Source: Tribonema minus
Lineage: Eukaryota; Sar; Xanthophyceae; Tribonematales; Tribonemataceae
Assembly (NCBI GenBank): GCA_017506865.1
Contig: JAFCMP010000046.1
Location: 186,001 to 250,000, forward strand
DNA: 64,000 bases
Direction: 5' to 3'
This document shows, in pieces, positions 48,459-58,191 of the stretch. The stretch's first letter is position 1. The number at the start of each line of letters is the position of its first letter. A program made the position numbers and the translations under genes. The notes below the pieces were generated by a model. That model was given only the letters and a program-made list of their open reading frames with translations. It searched no databases and had not been told where the DNA came from.

Positions 48459-50229
48459 CGGTGGCGGCGCCGGCGGTGGTGCCGGCGGACTGCGCGTTCC
48501 GCGGCCCGATCTTCACGCCGCCGCCGGTGTGCCTCGCGGAGGACGTGGTGGCGCCGTGCGTGGGGCTGGGCATCGGTGAGCGCTGCCGCGGCAGCTCAGC
48601 GCTCAGGAGAAGTGCCGAGGGTAATGTAGTCGATGGAGCGTGGGTGCGCGCGGATGCGCAGCGCCGCAGCGCGACAGCTTTGTCGTTGACGCCAGCGCTG
48701 TTCGCACTTGCAATGATCTCTCCGTCAGGATGCGCAAATTGTTTGTAGACATGTTTGGTCCAACAGCTGCTGATGGTGGATCGCGCGCGCGGCGGCGCCT
48801 GGCTGTGCGCGTGAAAAAGGTGGCAGGCGCTGGGCGCTGGCTAGATCTGCAGCACGCGCCGTCCGTGCCATCGTTGACGCTGTGGAGGGCCCGCAGGGGC
48901 GTACGTCGAGGAGCTTCTTCTGCCGCTGTCGCTGAGTGACGGCGGAAACTGCTCGGCGACTGGTGTGGATGTGGTTGCGTGTCAGGTGCAGCTGCCATGC
49001 TGCCCACTTTCACGTTTTTTTTTTGTATTCCTTGGTTCTCTGCTGCATTGCGCAGCTGCAGCGCAGCTGCATGCAAGAGCGCTTCACTCAACTCGCCCCT
49101 GCTTGGCGTGACGTTTCACGAGTGCGCCGCGGCGCGACGCCCAACAGATTGCCGTCTTGCCAATGACACTTATCTGCGGGCACCCATATGGCAGGCAGTT
49201 CGCAGCGCATAAGCTTTCAAAGTGTGACACACATTGGCTGCCTGTCTAACCCCCGATATTCTGGCATGTACATGAGTATTGAGTGCCAGCGATGCACAGC
49301 ACACACAGCCCTGTCTGATGCCCTGCCTTGTCCACTACTTGTGCAGTTCGGTCCATCGACGCTCAGAAGGGACTCCTGTACATCTTGACGCCTGTGGATC
49401 CGCAAAGGTGCGTTCTGCGCTGTGCCTGCAAATTTTGTGAGATGTTTCACAAGTATACTTTCAAGCAACATAGTTTTGTCTGGGCAGGAAAAGGTGTGCA
49501 TGCAATGTTGCGGGTGTCAACGATTGAGGGGCTTATTGCGTATAATGCACATTGAAGTGTTCGCAACATGGCAGGCCGATGCGTAGGTGCCGTCGTGGAC
49601 AGCGTGTTAAAGTGCCTGCGGCACGCGGTTTGCTGTCATGAAGGCCAAATCAACTCTTGTGATGTGATCAATGTAGCGCGCCAACTCATGTCCTGTAGCC
49701 CGCTGCTATTTTGGGTCAGGTAGAGGCGTTTGCGGCGCACGCGTGAGGCAATGCCAAGGCTGTGTCACCGCTGATGTGCACTTGGAGAAGTCTCTTGCCC
49801 CTCTCTGGTCAGTTGTGTTCCTCTTGAAGCTTGAGCTGTCCCTGGCTGCTGTGCAAGTGCGTTTGCCACCAACGACAGCACTCCCCTCCCTCCCCTGCCT
49901 CTCACTACCATCCCGGTTGCTTGCTGCGACGCGCCTATGTGCATGTCCATTCCTGTGCTTTCCCCCCCCGCTGCTGCTGGCAGCTTACGCCCACGCCTCA
50001 GCACAAACTGAATTGCACAACGAGCCACTCATACTCCTGCGCCGCCCCTCTGTCGTGCAGGCTGAGCACTGTAACGCTGCTGTGCAAGGGCTCGCTGCAC
50101 CCGCCCACGGAGCTGCTCTTTGACGCCGCGCGCTGCTGCCACCCGTACTTCTCCATGGAGGCGCTGACGTCGGGCGGCGGCGCCACCATGCGCAGCCGCA
50201 ACAACCTGCGGCGCGGCGCCGGGCACTGA
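37595..50229 (+). CDS. Grc3/NOL9-type polynucleotide 5'-hydroxyl kinase
   Basis: Eleven phase-consistent exons: 37595-38342, 39607-39944, 40350-40424, 40930-41188 (or from 41008), 42049-42140, 43531-43698, 45913-45971, 47177-47267, 48110-48575, 49347-49407 and 50061-50229, giving about 841 aa. The N-terminus has basic MGKKRKAPP, a poly-Ala run and an Asp/Glu-rich stretch. Conserved blocks follow: Walker A GARGAGKST (~432-440), FMDCDAGQPELTPPG (~459-473), LRRPLLGPPHTHL, PLVVNTDGW (~529-537), RTLRLLAYFF, GLGIVRSID, LLYILTPVD and the C-terminal RSRNNLRR. These are the signatures of NOL9/Grc3 rather than Clp1. The enzyme phosphorylates the 5'-OH made by ITS2 cleavage in pre-rRNA, in the nucleolus. 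An Ala-rich insertion sits in exon 9 (near 48420-48480). Introns between exons 4-5, 5-6, 6-7 and 7-8 hold exon-edge repeat arrays. Confidence 0.93.
41560..42110 (+). repeat. Tandem units leading into NOL9-like exon 5
   Basis: About five units spaced 85-120 bases share ctctcacrtnycatgtgctctcattac (near 41571, 41661, 41754, 41876 and 41963). A copy of the acceptor and start of exon 5 lies at about 41813-41875 (cagtatcag|ttcacatact), ahead of the real one at 42040-42110. Confidence 0.8.
42580..43560 (+). repeat. About seven tandem copies of acceptor plus exon 6 start
   Basis: Units of roughly 120-165 bases share gccatctcatttaccgcgcc, the acceptor-like cag and the exon start gcggagcccatgctgtacag. 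Copies begin near 42587, 42788, 42930, 43065, 43198 and 43348, and the true junction is at 43531. The copy near 43374 is nearly identical to the real exon start for more than 25 bases. The others are diverged. Confidence 0.88.
43655..44170 (+). repeat. Exon 6 end and donor present three times
   Basis: The end of exon 6 (gacgtcgtcgcacccgacca, catctttcag|gtac) at 43668-43702 recurs at 44003-44036 with one change. A short tail (cacatctttcag|gtac) recurs at about 44149-44164. All copies keep a GT donor. Confidence 0.88.
44781..44807 (+). repeat. Interstitial telomere-like (TTAGGG)4
   Basis: Four head-to-tail TTAGGG units lie inside a NOL9-like intron. Shorter TTAGGG or CCCTAA tracts occur near 3943, 18820, 19130, 31368, 45645, 45715 and 58787. 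Confidence 0.85.
45640..45852. repeat. Inverted and tandem telomere-motif units
   Basis: A CCCTAA-sense tract (45640-45660) faces TTAGGG-sense tracts (45712-45738). A block of about 85 bases (about 45668-45752) is repeated in diverged form at 45768-45852. Shared features are gct.ttccc, ctcgc.tccctca and aagaggtgtcat-like ends. Confidence 0.65.
46940..47200 (+). repeat. Tandem copies of acceptor plus exon 8 start
   Basis: Units of about 115-125 bases share agactctacctcytgccccagg, tctgacgctc and a cgcaygcag|cgtc junction. The junction at about 47060 copies the real acceptor at 47176. An earlier partial unit starts near 46945. Confidence 0.8.
47371..47395 (+). repeat. Run of 25 G
   Basis: An uninterrupted G25 tract in a NOL9-like intron. 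The length may be inaccurate because such runs are error-prone in sequencing. Confidence 0.9.
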
Positions 50230-50410
50230 GTGACAGCAGCAGCAGCAGCGCTCGCCGCGTATAGAATCAAGTGCTGCATGAGCACTGCAATCATGCCCTC
50301 CAGCTGCCGCGCAGACTCGTTGGCTTCTGGACATTACACTCTTGGTGCACTGGAGCGAGGCGCCGACACTGAGTGACGGCAGCGGCAGCAGCGCTCATCG
50401 TGTGAGCTTC
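50200..50410 (+). repeat. Copy of the NOL9-like stop region
   Basis: The stop-codon region (gcgccgggcactgagtgacagcag, about 50214-50260) recurs at about 50359-50405 (gcgccgacactgagtgacggcag). This is the same kind of exon-edge duplication, but at a terminal exon. Confidence 0.75.
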
Positions 50411-50495
50411 GCGTGATTGGCAAGTGCCGGCCAGCCGGCGGCTCAGATGCAGAGGAGTGAACGCGGTGTATAGCACGCAACACAAATAAGCCCCG

Positions 50496-51904
50496 ATGGA
50501 AACAGTTTACGATGGTGACGACAGCAGCGACGGCAGCGACACGCTGCTGTGAGTTGCTTGCCGAAGGCCACAAGCGATGGTTGGCACTTGTTTTCAATTC
50601 AAGTATGCTTGAGCACTGCCTTCATGCCCCCCCAGCTGCTGCTCATGTTCCGCTCTTTGTACATGTTGTGTGGTTCTGGAGCTGCTGAGCTCTGCATTGT
50701 ACTTCATCTGTGGTATGATGCGTTGCTGGCGTCATGCATTGAGTTTGCTGCGGCTGCTACTGCCCCGCACCTTGAATCAGCACAGCTGGTCTTTAAGGCA
50801 TGCACACATACGTCAGCGCCGGTAGGGTGATTGCGTCCAGCGCACAAACTAGCCTTCCGGACGGAAAACATGCAGCCACTTGTGCATTGCAGCCTTGGGG
50901 CCACAAGTGCCCTTGCAAGGACATGACCCTTCTTGACGTGGCAAATATCACGTGGGGGGCACGTCAGTGGCACAGTGGTGTGTATGGGTATCACGATCGG
51001 AAACTGCCTGTTTTTCAAGCACCGTGTTTGTCTGTGCATCTCATGTGCGTTGTGCGGATTTTGCACGCGCGTTTCCTCTGTGGGCCTGCAATGCCTCAGG
51101 CACAACATCTACACCGGCAATCGTAAGCACAAAAAGCACTGAGACTCTCTGGTCCCGCGCACGACCAGGAGCTGACTGACAGGCTCTCTGGCACCGCGAC
51201 TCACAAGGAACGCGTGCAGTTGCTGGAGACTTTGGTGCATGCATACACGAGCGCCACAATCACCGTTGCGCGGCGCGGCAGCAGCACGCCAAGCGGCAGC
51301 GCTCCGGTGATGCCGACGGCTGTGGCGGCGGCGGCAGCGGCAGCAGCAGCAGTGGCGGCAGCGCACTGCCAGCTGGCCCTTGCGACGTTCGACGCCGTCC
51401 TCCAGTATGTGCACACGGCAGCACCTGTAGTGCGCCGACAGCGAGAGGCCGGCACTCGAGCGCAAGCGTTGCGCACTGGCTGCGCTGCGCGCCGCAGCGG
51501 AGCATGCGCTAGGCAGGCTGCACTACAAGGCAGTGCCGGCGAGCGCAGCCACGGCGTTCTTGTGGCAGATGACCGTGTCGCTGATTGTGGCGGAGGCGGC
51601 GCCCGTGGACCTCGTTGTGAGGTGCGCGGCTGACGTCAAAGCATCGCGGTCTCATGAGTCCCAAGGCTGGAAGCCACTGGCAGGGCTTGCGCCGCAGTGC
51701 GCTGTCATTGGCTCAGCAGCCTGTGCAGCGGCTCAACGTGTATGGATGCACGCCCAGGTCTTGTCTGACGCCTGAAGGTCAGGTCATGGTAGTGACAGGT
51801 GTGTCAGACCTGGCGTGTGCATGAGTTCATCACGCCTGAGCTGAGTTGTGAATGTGCAGGTCAGGTTCCCAGTCACCGATGCAAGCAGCGGTGGGCACCA
51901 GTGA
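50496..51904 (+). CDS. Hypothetical small multi-exon protein, about 169 aa
   Basis: A phase-consistent model has ATG exon 50496-50548 (METVYDGDDSSDGSD), 51183-51408, 51431-51616 and 51860-51904 with TGA. The second exon (THKERVQLLETLVHAYTSA) and third (LERKRCALAALRAAAEHALG, FLWQMTVSLIVAEAAP) look helical and real. I recognise no family. The model needs a 22-base intron (51409-51430, gtgcac...ctgtag). An alternative ends exon 2 earlier, at a GTGATG near 51308, which removes an Ala-rich stretch. The gene starts 266 bases after the NOL9-like stop and faces the methyltransferase gene. Confidence 0.45.
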
Positions 51905-53092
51905 TGTCCATGAGTAGCATGCGGCGTGTGGCAGCCGCCACCTGCGGCGATGTAACGCAGGCGTCAACAAAGCAATGTGACCCAGCAACTGGCAAACACT
52001 GGATCCCCCCCCCCCCTCCCTTCCACTCACACTCAAGTCCCCGGGACCCCCAGTTGCATCTACTGCTACAGTGTGCTTTCACTTCTGCGCCCTCTTCCTC
52101 CCCCCCCCCATGCGTGCTTTTCGCACGGCGCGAGTAACGTCATGCGGTTTCTGCGTCAACTCTAAGGTCAACGTCAACAGCGCGTGTAAGCGGGAGCGCA
52201 GCCGCTGGATGTAGGCCGGCGTTCGTCACCTGTACTACAGCTGCGCATCAGAGATGTCGGGGGATCTACCGTCCTTCAGACTACTGGCTCATGTCAAGGC
52301 AGCCCTGCCTAAGCTCCAAGTCAAGGCAGCCTGCCTAACAAACGTATGGCAATGGGAGCGAGCGTCACCTGCCTTCTGACTTGAAGATCGCTACGGAGCG
52401 TCACCCTTGCCACTTGAACTCTTCGAAGTCTCTGGCTTTCGGTCGCTTAAGACATACAATAAGACATACAATAAGCAACCACCACGCATGGCAGCGTAGA
52501 GTAACGTTACTTCTTGTGTGTGTTCAAAGCAAGTTGTGCTCTATATGACTTTTTAGCGGCACATGTCTGTGACTTCTCAGCTATATGTACAATGCACAGC
52601 ACAGATGATGCACTAGAAAGAAAAGCACAGACAAGTGGAACACCACTCATGGCATTGCCTTGTGTGCATGAAATGCAACTCTAGGCACTTGCTGCTGTGC
52701 CGCTGCGCCCATCAGCCTGAGTCTGAGACACACACCATGTGTGAAAGACGTTTGTGGGTGTCACATGTGTATACTGTGGCACTGTGCAGCAATCTGGGCA
52801 GCAGCAGCAGCTCACATACAGTACAGCAGCACTTCAACGTGGTCGGCAGTCTTGACGCCATGCATGCCATGAGTGAGCAATGCATGCAGCCTGCTTGTGC
52901 ACCTGCTGGTGCTGGTGGCAGAAGTAACAAGGGCAACATTTAAAAGACAACAAGACGATTGTTGCGCAAGCACTTTGGCTTGCACGAAATCAATAGTTCT
53001 GTCTGCTACTGTCAAACTTTGAAAGAAGTTCTGCGCATTCACTCTTTTGTGTCTCCCACGTTCAATATGTTGTTGAAGTTTGCGTTCACCTA
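51905..53092. other. Convergent intergenic region, no gene seen
   Basis: Only short frames are present. Small tandem duplications occur near 52296-52340 (caaggcagcc.tgcctaa) and 52450-52474 (gacatacaata twice). GC content visibly falls towards the right. Confidence 0.5.
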
Positions 53093-54031
53093 TTAGTGCT
53101 GTTCGCTTGGCAGAAACGCTGCATGCACGAACCAGTCATTGCGTGCAGTGTTGCCATGGTAGATGTAGCCGTTGCTCACAAAAAGCTTCCTGACCGCCTC
53201 ATTCTTCTCAGCGCTATGCTCATCCGCCTCTACCACAACAACGTCAAACTCGACGGCATTAAAGTTGATGCTCCGCGCTATCTCATACTCCGCGCCCTCT
53301 ACGTCCAGAACAAAGAAGTTGATGTGCTCAATGTGAAGCAACTGCAGTATGCGCCACAGCGGCAGGCAGTGCACGACAGGCAGCTCGTCAAGCACGGACG
53401 GGTCCGTGGCAACGCGCTGCGCAAAGTCCGGGTGCCACCGCTGCATAAACGACGGCGCCATAAACTCATAAATACCCTTCACCGCCTGATCGTCTAGTTC
53501 CATGTAGTGCACCTGCGCGTCTTCACGGCACACCGCTGAGTGCATGCGGATTGCATTGGGCCTGTTGCCGACAAGCCGCACGTGATTTGCCGGCGATGCC
53601 TCAATCAGTATGCCTCGCCATCCCATGAAGTCTTCTAGCGACTTGGTGTTGGACACGCTGAGCCCATCCAGCGCGCCCAGCTCCAGGAAAGTGCCATTGG
53701 CCATGTTGTGAAAGAAGTGCTGCATTGCGTACAGATCCTCTTGACCTTGGCTGAAGTCCGATAGAGTGACAGCAGCAACAGCAGCAATGGCCGTCATTAT
53801 TGCACACGGTATGCATGCAGCCTTCAACTTTAAGTTAGCAGTGGTGGTAGTGGCGGCAGGGTGACCTTCCAGTTTGAGGAAAAGTACTTCAGAATCTGCA
53901 AAACAGCTTTTGCAGCAGCAGGGCCTGGCCCAACCGTTGGAGATGAACTTCTTCAAGAAAAATAAGCATCCCTTGCTATACGTGTATTGACATGCGAGGC
54001 AATACCACTGTAACCCACATTGGTCACCCAC
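53093..54031 (-). CDS. FkbM-family (Methyltransf_21) methyltransferase
   Basis: A single open frame. The likely start is ATG at 53797 (234 aa, MTAIAAVAAVTLSDFSQGQE). The frame stays open to an ATG at 54031 (312 aa), which would add a Cys-rich N-terminus before the hydrophobic stretch near residues 70-90. Class I SAM-dependent features are visible: SQGQEDLY, GTFLELGALDG (motif I), GWRGILIEASP (motif II), HINFFVLDVEGAEYE and FDVVVVEAD, matching FkbM-type O-methyltransferases. The hydrophobic N-terminus suggests a secretory or membrane-anchored enzyme, perhaps modifying a glycan; the substrate is unknown. Unlike most genes here it has no introns and sits in GC-poorer DNA. Confidence 0.85.
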   Translation of the reverse strand: MGDQCGLQWYCLACQYTYSKGCLFFLKKFISNGWARPCCCKSCFADSEVLFLKLEGHPAATTTTANLKLKAACIPCAIMTAIAAVAAVTLSDFSQGQEDLYAMQHFFHNMANGTFLELGALDGLSVSNTKSLEDFMGWRGILIEASPANHVRLVGNRPNAIRMHSAVCREDAQVHYMELDDQAVKGIYEFMAPSFMQRWHPDFAQRVATDPSVLDELPVVHCLPLWRILQLLHIEHINFFVLDVEGAEYEIARSINFNAVEFDVVVVEADEHSAEKNEAVRKLFVSNGYIYHGNTARNDWFVHAAFLPSEQH

Positions 54032-56160
54032 TGGACATGGTTTAAATGACCGCTTGACAACGTTGTAACCATTGTGATATAACTGATGTCATTTACATCA
54101 TTGGCTCATGTTTCCTCCACTATCTATGGCAGCTGGCACACATCCTTTCGCATTTCAAACTTATCACCATTGTTATGGTTGCATATTCATTAACCACCTG
54201 AAGATGGCAGCCAGCACAAGCCTGCCAGTGAGACTGACCTTAGGCTACCGAAAATATTGATACCGCGCGCCCAGCTGCTTTGTTGATATCTACTATCAAC
54301 AGCAAATATGCACGTGCCAGCTCAGGATTGCTGTTATAATAATATCACTACCTTCAGCTACCGTAACGGCATCTAATCCTCATTGTGCAACAGCGCCATA
54401 TTGTAACAGCTGACAGGCTGACAAATCCTTCAGGTCTAAAGAACAGCTGAACCTGCCACAGAGTGTGCATGACATTGTGTGCTATGCATACCGTCATAGA
54501 TTGACAAGTGGACAACAACATAATATCACAGAGAGTCGCTACTGAGAGTAGGTGTGCTTAGGACCTTAAGCCTGCAGGTGTGCTTCAGTGGGTCCAGAAT
54601 CTCAGGAACTTCAAGTTCAAGGCTTGTGCTCACGGCACGCCTTCTGCTGGTACCAATGCAGTGCACTAGCGGATGGAATATTTAAATATGCCAGCACTGA
54701 TGCGTGATGCTTGTGGAATCCGGCAAGAAGATAGCTACACTATGACAGTATTACCGTACGTCCACAATCAACCTGCAAGATGGAGAGCTGTACGGTAGGT
54801 AGTACAGTATCATGCTGAGGCTTGCCGGAATCGTGTAGTCTAAGAGTAACTTCACTTACCTTTAAGCGTTCCACGCAGTAAAGTATGCCGTAGTGATACC
54901 CATCTGAATCAAGTCAAATGTTGTAGAACGTAACTGGTGTTACCATAAACTACGCTGTAAACCGTAAGATGGCTGCAATATATTGAGGCGTAAATACTTG
55001 AAGGCTGTCACAACATATGCATGCAGTCGGCAGCTGCCGCACTGCTGCTGCTAGGCTGCCGCGCAGCTGCCCGTGCAGCAGCTGTCAGTTGCGCTGTTAC
55101 TGTAACAGTACCATAATCACTTAATAACTGCTGATGTCTGTTAAATTAACAATTGCAACAATAATTGCTGCTGCCTCATGCCGCCACTGCTTCTGCGTTC
55201 AACGAAGTTGCTGCAGCAGCAGCTGCTGCCAGTGCTGTTGTCACACGGTGGTTCTCCCAGGTCGTCACATGAGGTGCGTGGCCGTACAGTTCATTAGTTA
55301 CTGTAGCAGCAGCACCACCACCACACGAGCACCGCAGCAGCAGCGCCACAGCACACAGAGGCACAAAGCAGCAGCAGGACCACTTTATGTACGGTGACCA
55401 GCGATTCCTGCCGCAGTGAAAAACGGTATGCTGGTGGTGGTGCAGCACTTAGCTGCAGCAGCTGCTTGAGATCCAAACTTCAGATGTGATGACAAAACAG
55501 CAGGGTTCGCAGACCGAGGCCTGACGAATCCTCATCACTGGCTGTTACAGTACTTAGAATACCGCAACAGCGCAGAATACCGTAACAGCGCCGTCATGTA
55601 CACACGTGTAACTACAGCACGTTGTGAATTGTAAGGCGCAAGTGTCCGACATTTATTGCCAATGTATGGCTTCAGTCATTGTAGTCAACTATCATGATGG
55701 TATGATCGTCATTACGAACTGTTTCAAGTAGTACGGTAGCCATAACCGTCACTGATGGCATGATATGTTCATAGCTGCAGCTTCGGCAACGCTTTTCGTA
55801 CTACGGCGTACATAGTTATGTATAACACTTGCATTGTCAGATGCACCACTCAGTCTAGCTGCTGCCAGTCTGCAGGCCATGGCAGCAGCTAAGATCGCTG
55901 TCACAGTGTTGCAGCTTGCAGGCACCAGAACTCTGAGTGTCAGCGAGTCAGCGCGCATTCGTGCAGTACCTTGTATACAGGTCCATACGTACCAACTTCA
56001 AGTTGACGTTTTTAGCACTGTATTCTGTTGCTGCTGCAGTACTGTGCTGCTGCTCGATTACGAATCCACTCTGTGCCGGTGGATAAATGTGCCGTTCGTG
56101 GGCAACTTTCACTGGACACTTTAGTGTCGCGAGCCGACGTAGTTTGCGATTGGCATTAGT
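54032..56160. other. GC-poor intergenic island, no gene seen
   Basis: This is the least GC-rich part of the window, with many short near-repeats such as accgtaacagc, ctgtaacag and acagtac. No open frame stands out on either strand. It may contain decayed mobile DNA. Confidence 0.5.
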
Positions 56161-56939
56161 TACTTGTCGACCGCCGCCGCCGGTCCGCAATCGCTGTCAA
56201 TAGTTTTTGTCATTTACAAGTGGCATCCAGCCATGAAATTCACAGCTACCACAAGTTGTAGTTGCCCCGGGCGGCCTTCAGGCGCAAAAAAATCCTCTGT
56301 CACCTGCAACCGCTCCTCATACGCTCGCGTACCAAAACTGAAGTTTTCACGTCGTTGTGCGCTGGCCGCAGGTCAGCGTCTGAAGTTTCGACATGTGTGT
56401 CCTCACCCTGTGCTCTGCTCTGGCTGCAACGTGTACTCCACAGGCTGAAGATGTGAGTGTCGGTTCCACCGCGGATGAGTCGCCCACACAGGTAGGTCTA
56501 TTTGTACGGCATCCAAGCCCAGCAAGGCGACAAGACCCACTGCACAGCTCCGTGAAAGCCTCATTGGCAACGCAGCAGCAGCAGCAGCGGAGCTATTCAG
56601 GCCGGGGCTAGAATACTTCACAGCTGCCTCGGTGAAGGAAAACAGCCGGATCACCACGGATCACTAGGCGGTGAAGTGATAGGCTCACACGCTGACAGAG
56701 AGCTTTAATTTCACCTTAGACAGATTCACCGGGTGACGCGTGTCATCTTGACACGTGTCACACGCTCGTCATTTCGCACGGTGGAGGCACGCCCCGAGTC
56801 GCCGCCTTGCAGTCACCGTCATGCAGCGCCACGGTGTGCAGTAGATCAGGAAGCAGCTCGCAAGCAGGCTATTTTAATCGAGGTTGGTGGCATCAGCGAT
56901 CGTCCAAACCTGGACCTGCACCTGCACTTGGAGAAGATA

Positions 56940-57600
56940 GGAAAGCACGGTACCGACCGACCTCCGTGCAGGCGCCTGTTGGCGCCCAGGATTGCCATGT
57001 CTGCTCTGCCGCAGTGCTGCCCGCATGCGGAGGACGGAGCTGGGAGCTGGAGCGTTTGTTGAAAGCAGCAGCGCCAGCTCTGGAGGTGCTGAAGGTCGGC
57101 GCGCGCTTACAGAGTTGTTGGAGCCATGCCGGAAGCCGCAGCAGCAATACCAGCAGCGTCGGGAGCAGCATCAGCAGCACCAACAGTACCACCAACAGCA
57201 GCAGCAGCACCAGCAGCAGCACGACATAACTTCGTACACATGCAGTATCTTGACGCGGGATTGCTACATCCACTCCTCGGGAGTGTTACCCACATGCAGC
57301 CCCTCGGCTCTTGTGGCTTGATCGGGGTTGTGGGATCGACGCCAGCAGCTGCAGCAGCGCTGGCAGCTCAGGATGGACCTATGAAGTGGAGCGCGCTTGG
57401 AGTGTCGGCAGCGACATGCAGAGGCACTATCCTGTTGGCGCCCAGGATTGCTACATCCACTCCCCGAGAGTGTTGCCCAGATGTGGAGGACAGAGCAAGG
57501 GGCCGGTGCGCGCTTGTGGGATTGTTGCTAGCAACAGCAGAGCTCAGGGCGGCGCTAGGGATTGGAGCGTGCTTGTGGACTCGTTGGCAGTAGCAGCAGC
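56940..57600. repeat. Three diverged repeat units around a CAG/CAA-rich tract
   Basis: Units near 56960-57050, 57235-57300 and 57410-57500 share ttggcgcccaggattgc, tacatccactcc.cg.gagtg and gttgcccagatg/cacatgc. A CAG/CAA/ACC-rich tract lies at about 57130-57225. The open frames here are repeat-driven and not called as genes. Confidence 0.6.
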
Positions 57601-57779
57601 ACGACCTGCATTCGAACATGTTCTGTGTGTCAAAAACTTGAGTTTCAAAACCGAAACCACCTACTGAGTGAGGGCAGTGTCGACGGCAGTGGCAGCAGCA
57701 GCACCAACAGCCGCACAGCGAGCAGCAGCAGCACTTAATCGGCCTTCGCATCAGAGCAGCAAGGTCACAAGCGAAGAGG

Positions 57780-58191
57780 TTCAAGAAAGTGGCTCGTGGA
57801 CACCGCGATAGAGCAGCGTGAGCACGGCTTGCTGTTGACCGTGCTAGGCGGTCTGTGCGAGAGACCAGAGCGACGTGAGCAACGACTTGCTGTTGATCGT
57901 GCTGCCTAGGCGGTCTGTGCTAGAGATACCAGAGCAACGTGAGCAACGACGCTTGACGTGAGCAACGGCTCGCTGCGAAGAGTGCTAGGCAGTCTGATGC
58001 TCGTGCGCGATGATGATGCTCGTGCGCGAGGAACACCTGAGCATCGTGAGCAGCGGCTTGCTGCAGATCGTGCCAGGGCGGCTGCTCGTAGAGTTAACAA
58101 TTCTTATCTGGACCAACGCGCACAGAGGGTGGCGGTTGAACGCGAGAGGCAATCCAATCAAAGAGCTGCAACAGTTGTCATCGCAACATAA
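57780..58191 (+). pseudogene. Decayed repeat-rich ORF, possibly a Helitron-type relic
   Basis: Four to five diverged units of about 57-88 bases encode variants of REQRLAVDRA with intervening stops and frame shifts. Examples are PERREQRLAVDRAA, a stop, then EHREQRLAADRARAAARR and RAQRVAVERERQ. Arg/Glu-rich repeats of roughly 23 residues like these are known from STPR proteins and from the N-termini of some Helitron-like mobile-element proteins. No helicase or Rep motif is seen, so the assignment is tentative. Confidence 0.45.

Noticed and set aside
57126..57593. Open frame of 155 codons
   Set aside because: It is built from the CAG/ACC tract and two of the three local repeat units. No codon-level constraint or homology is visible.
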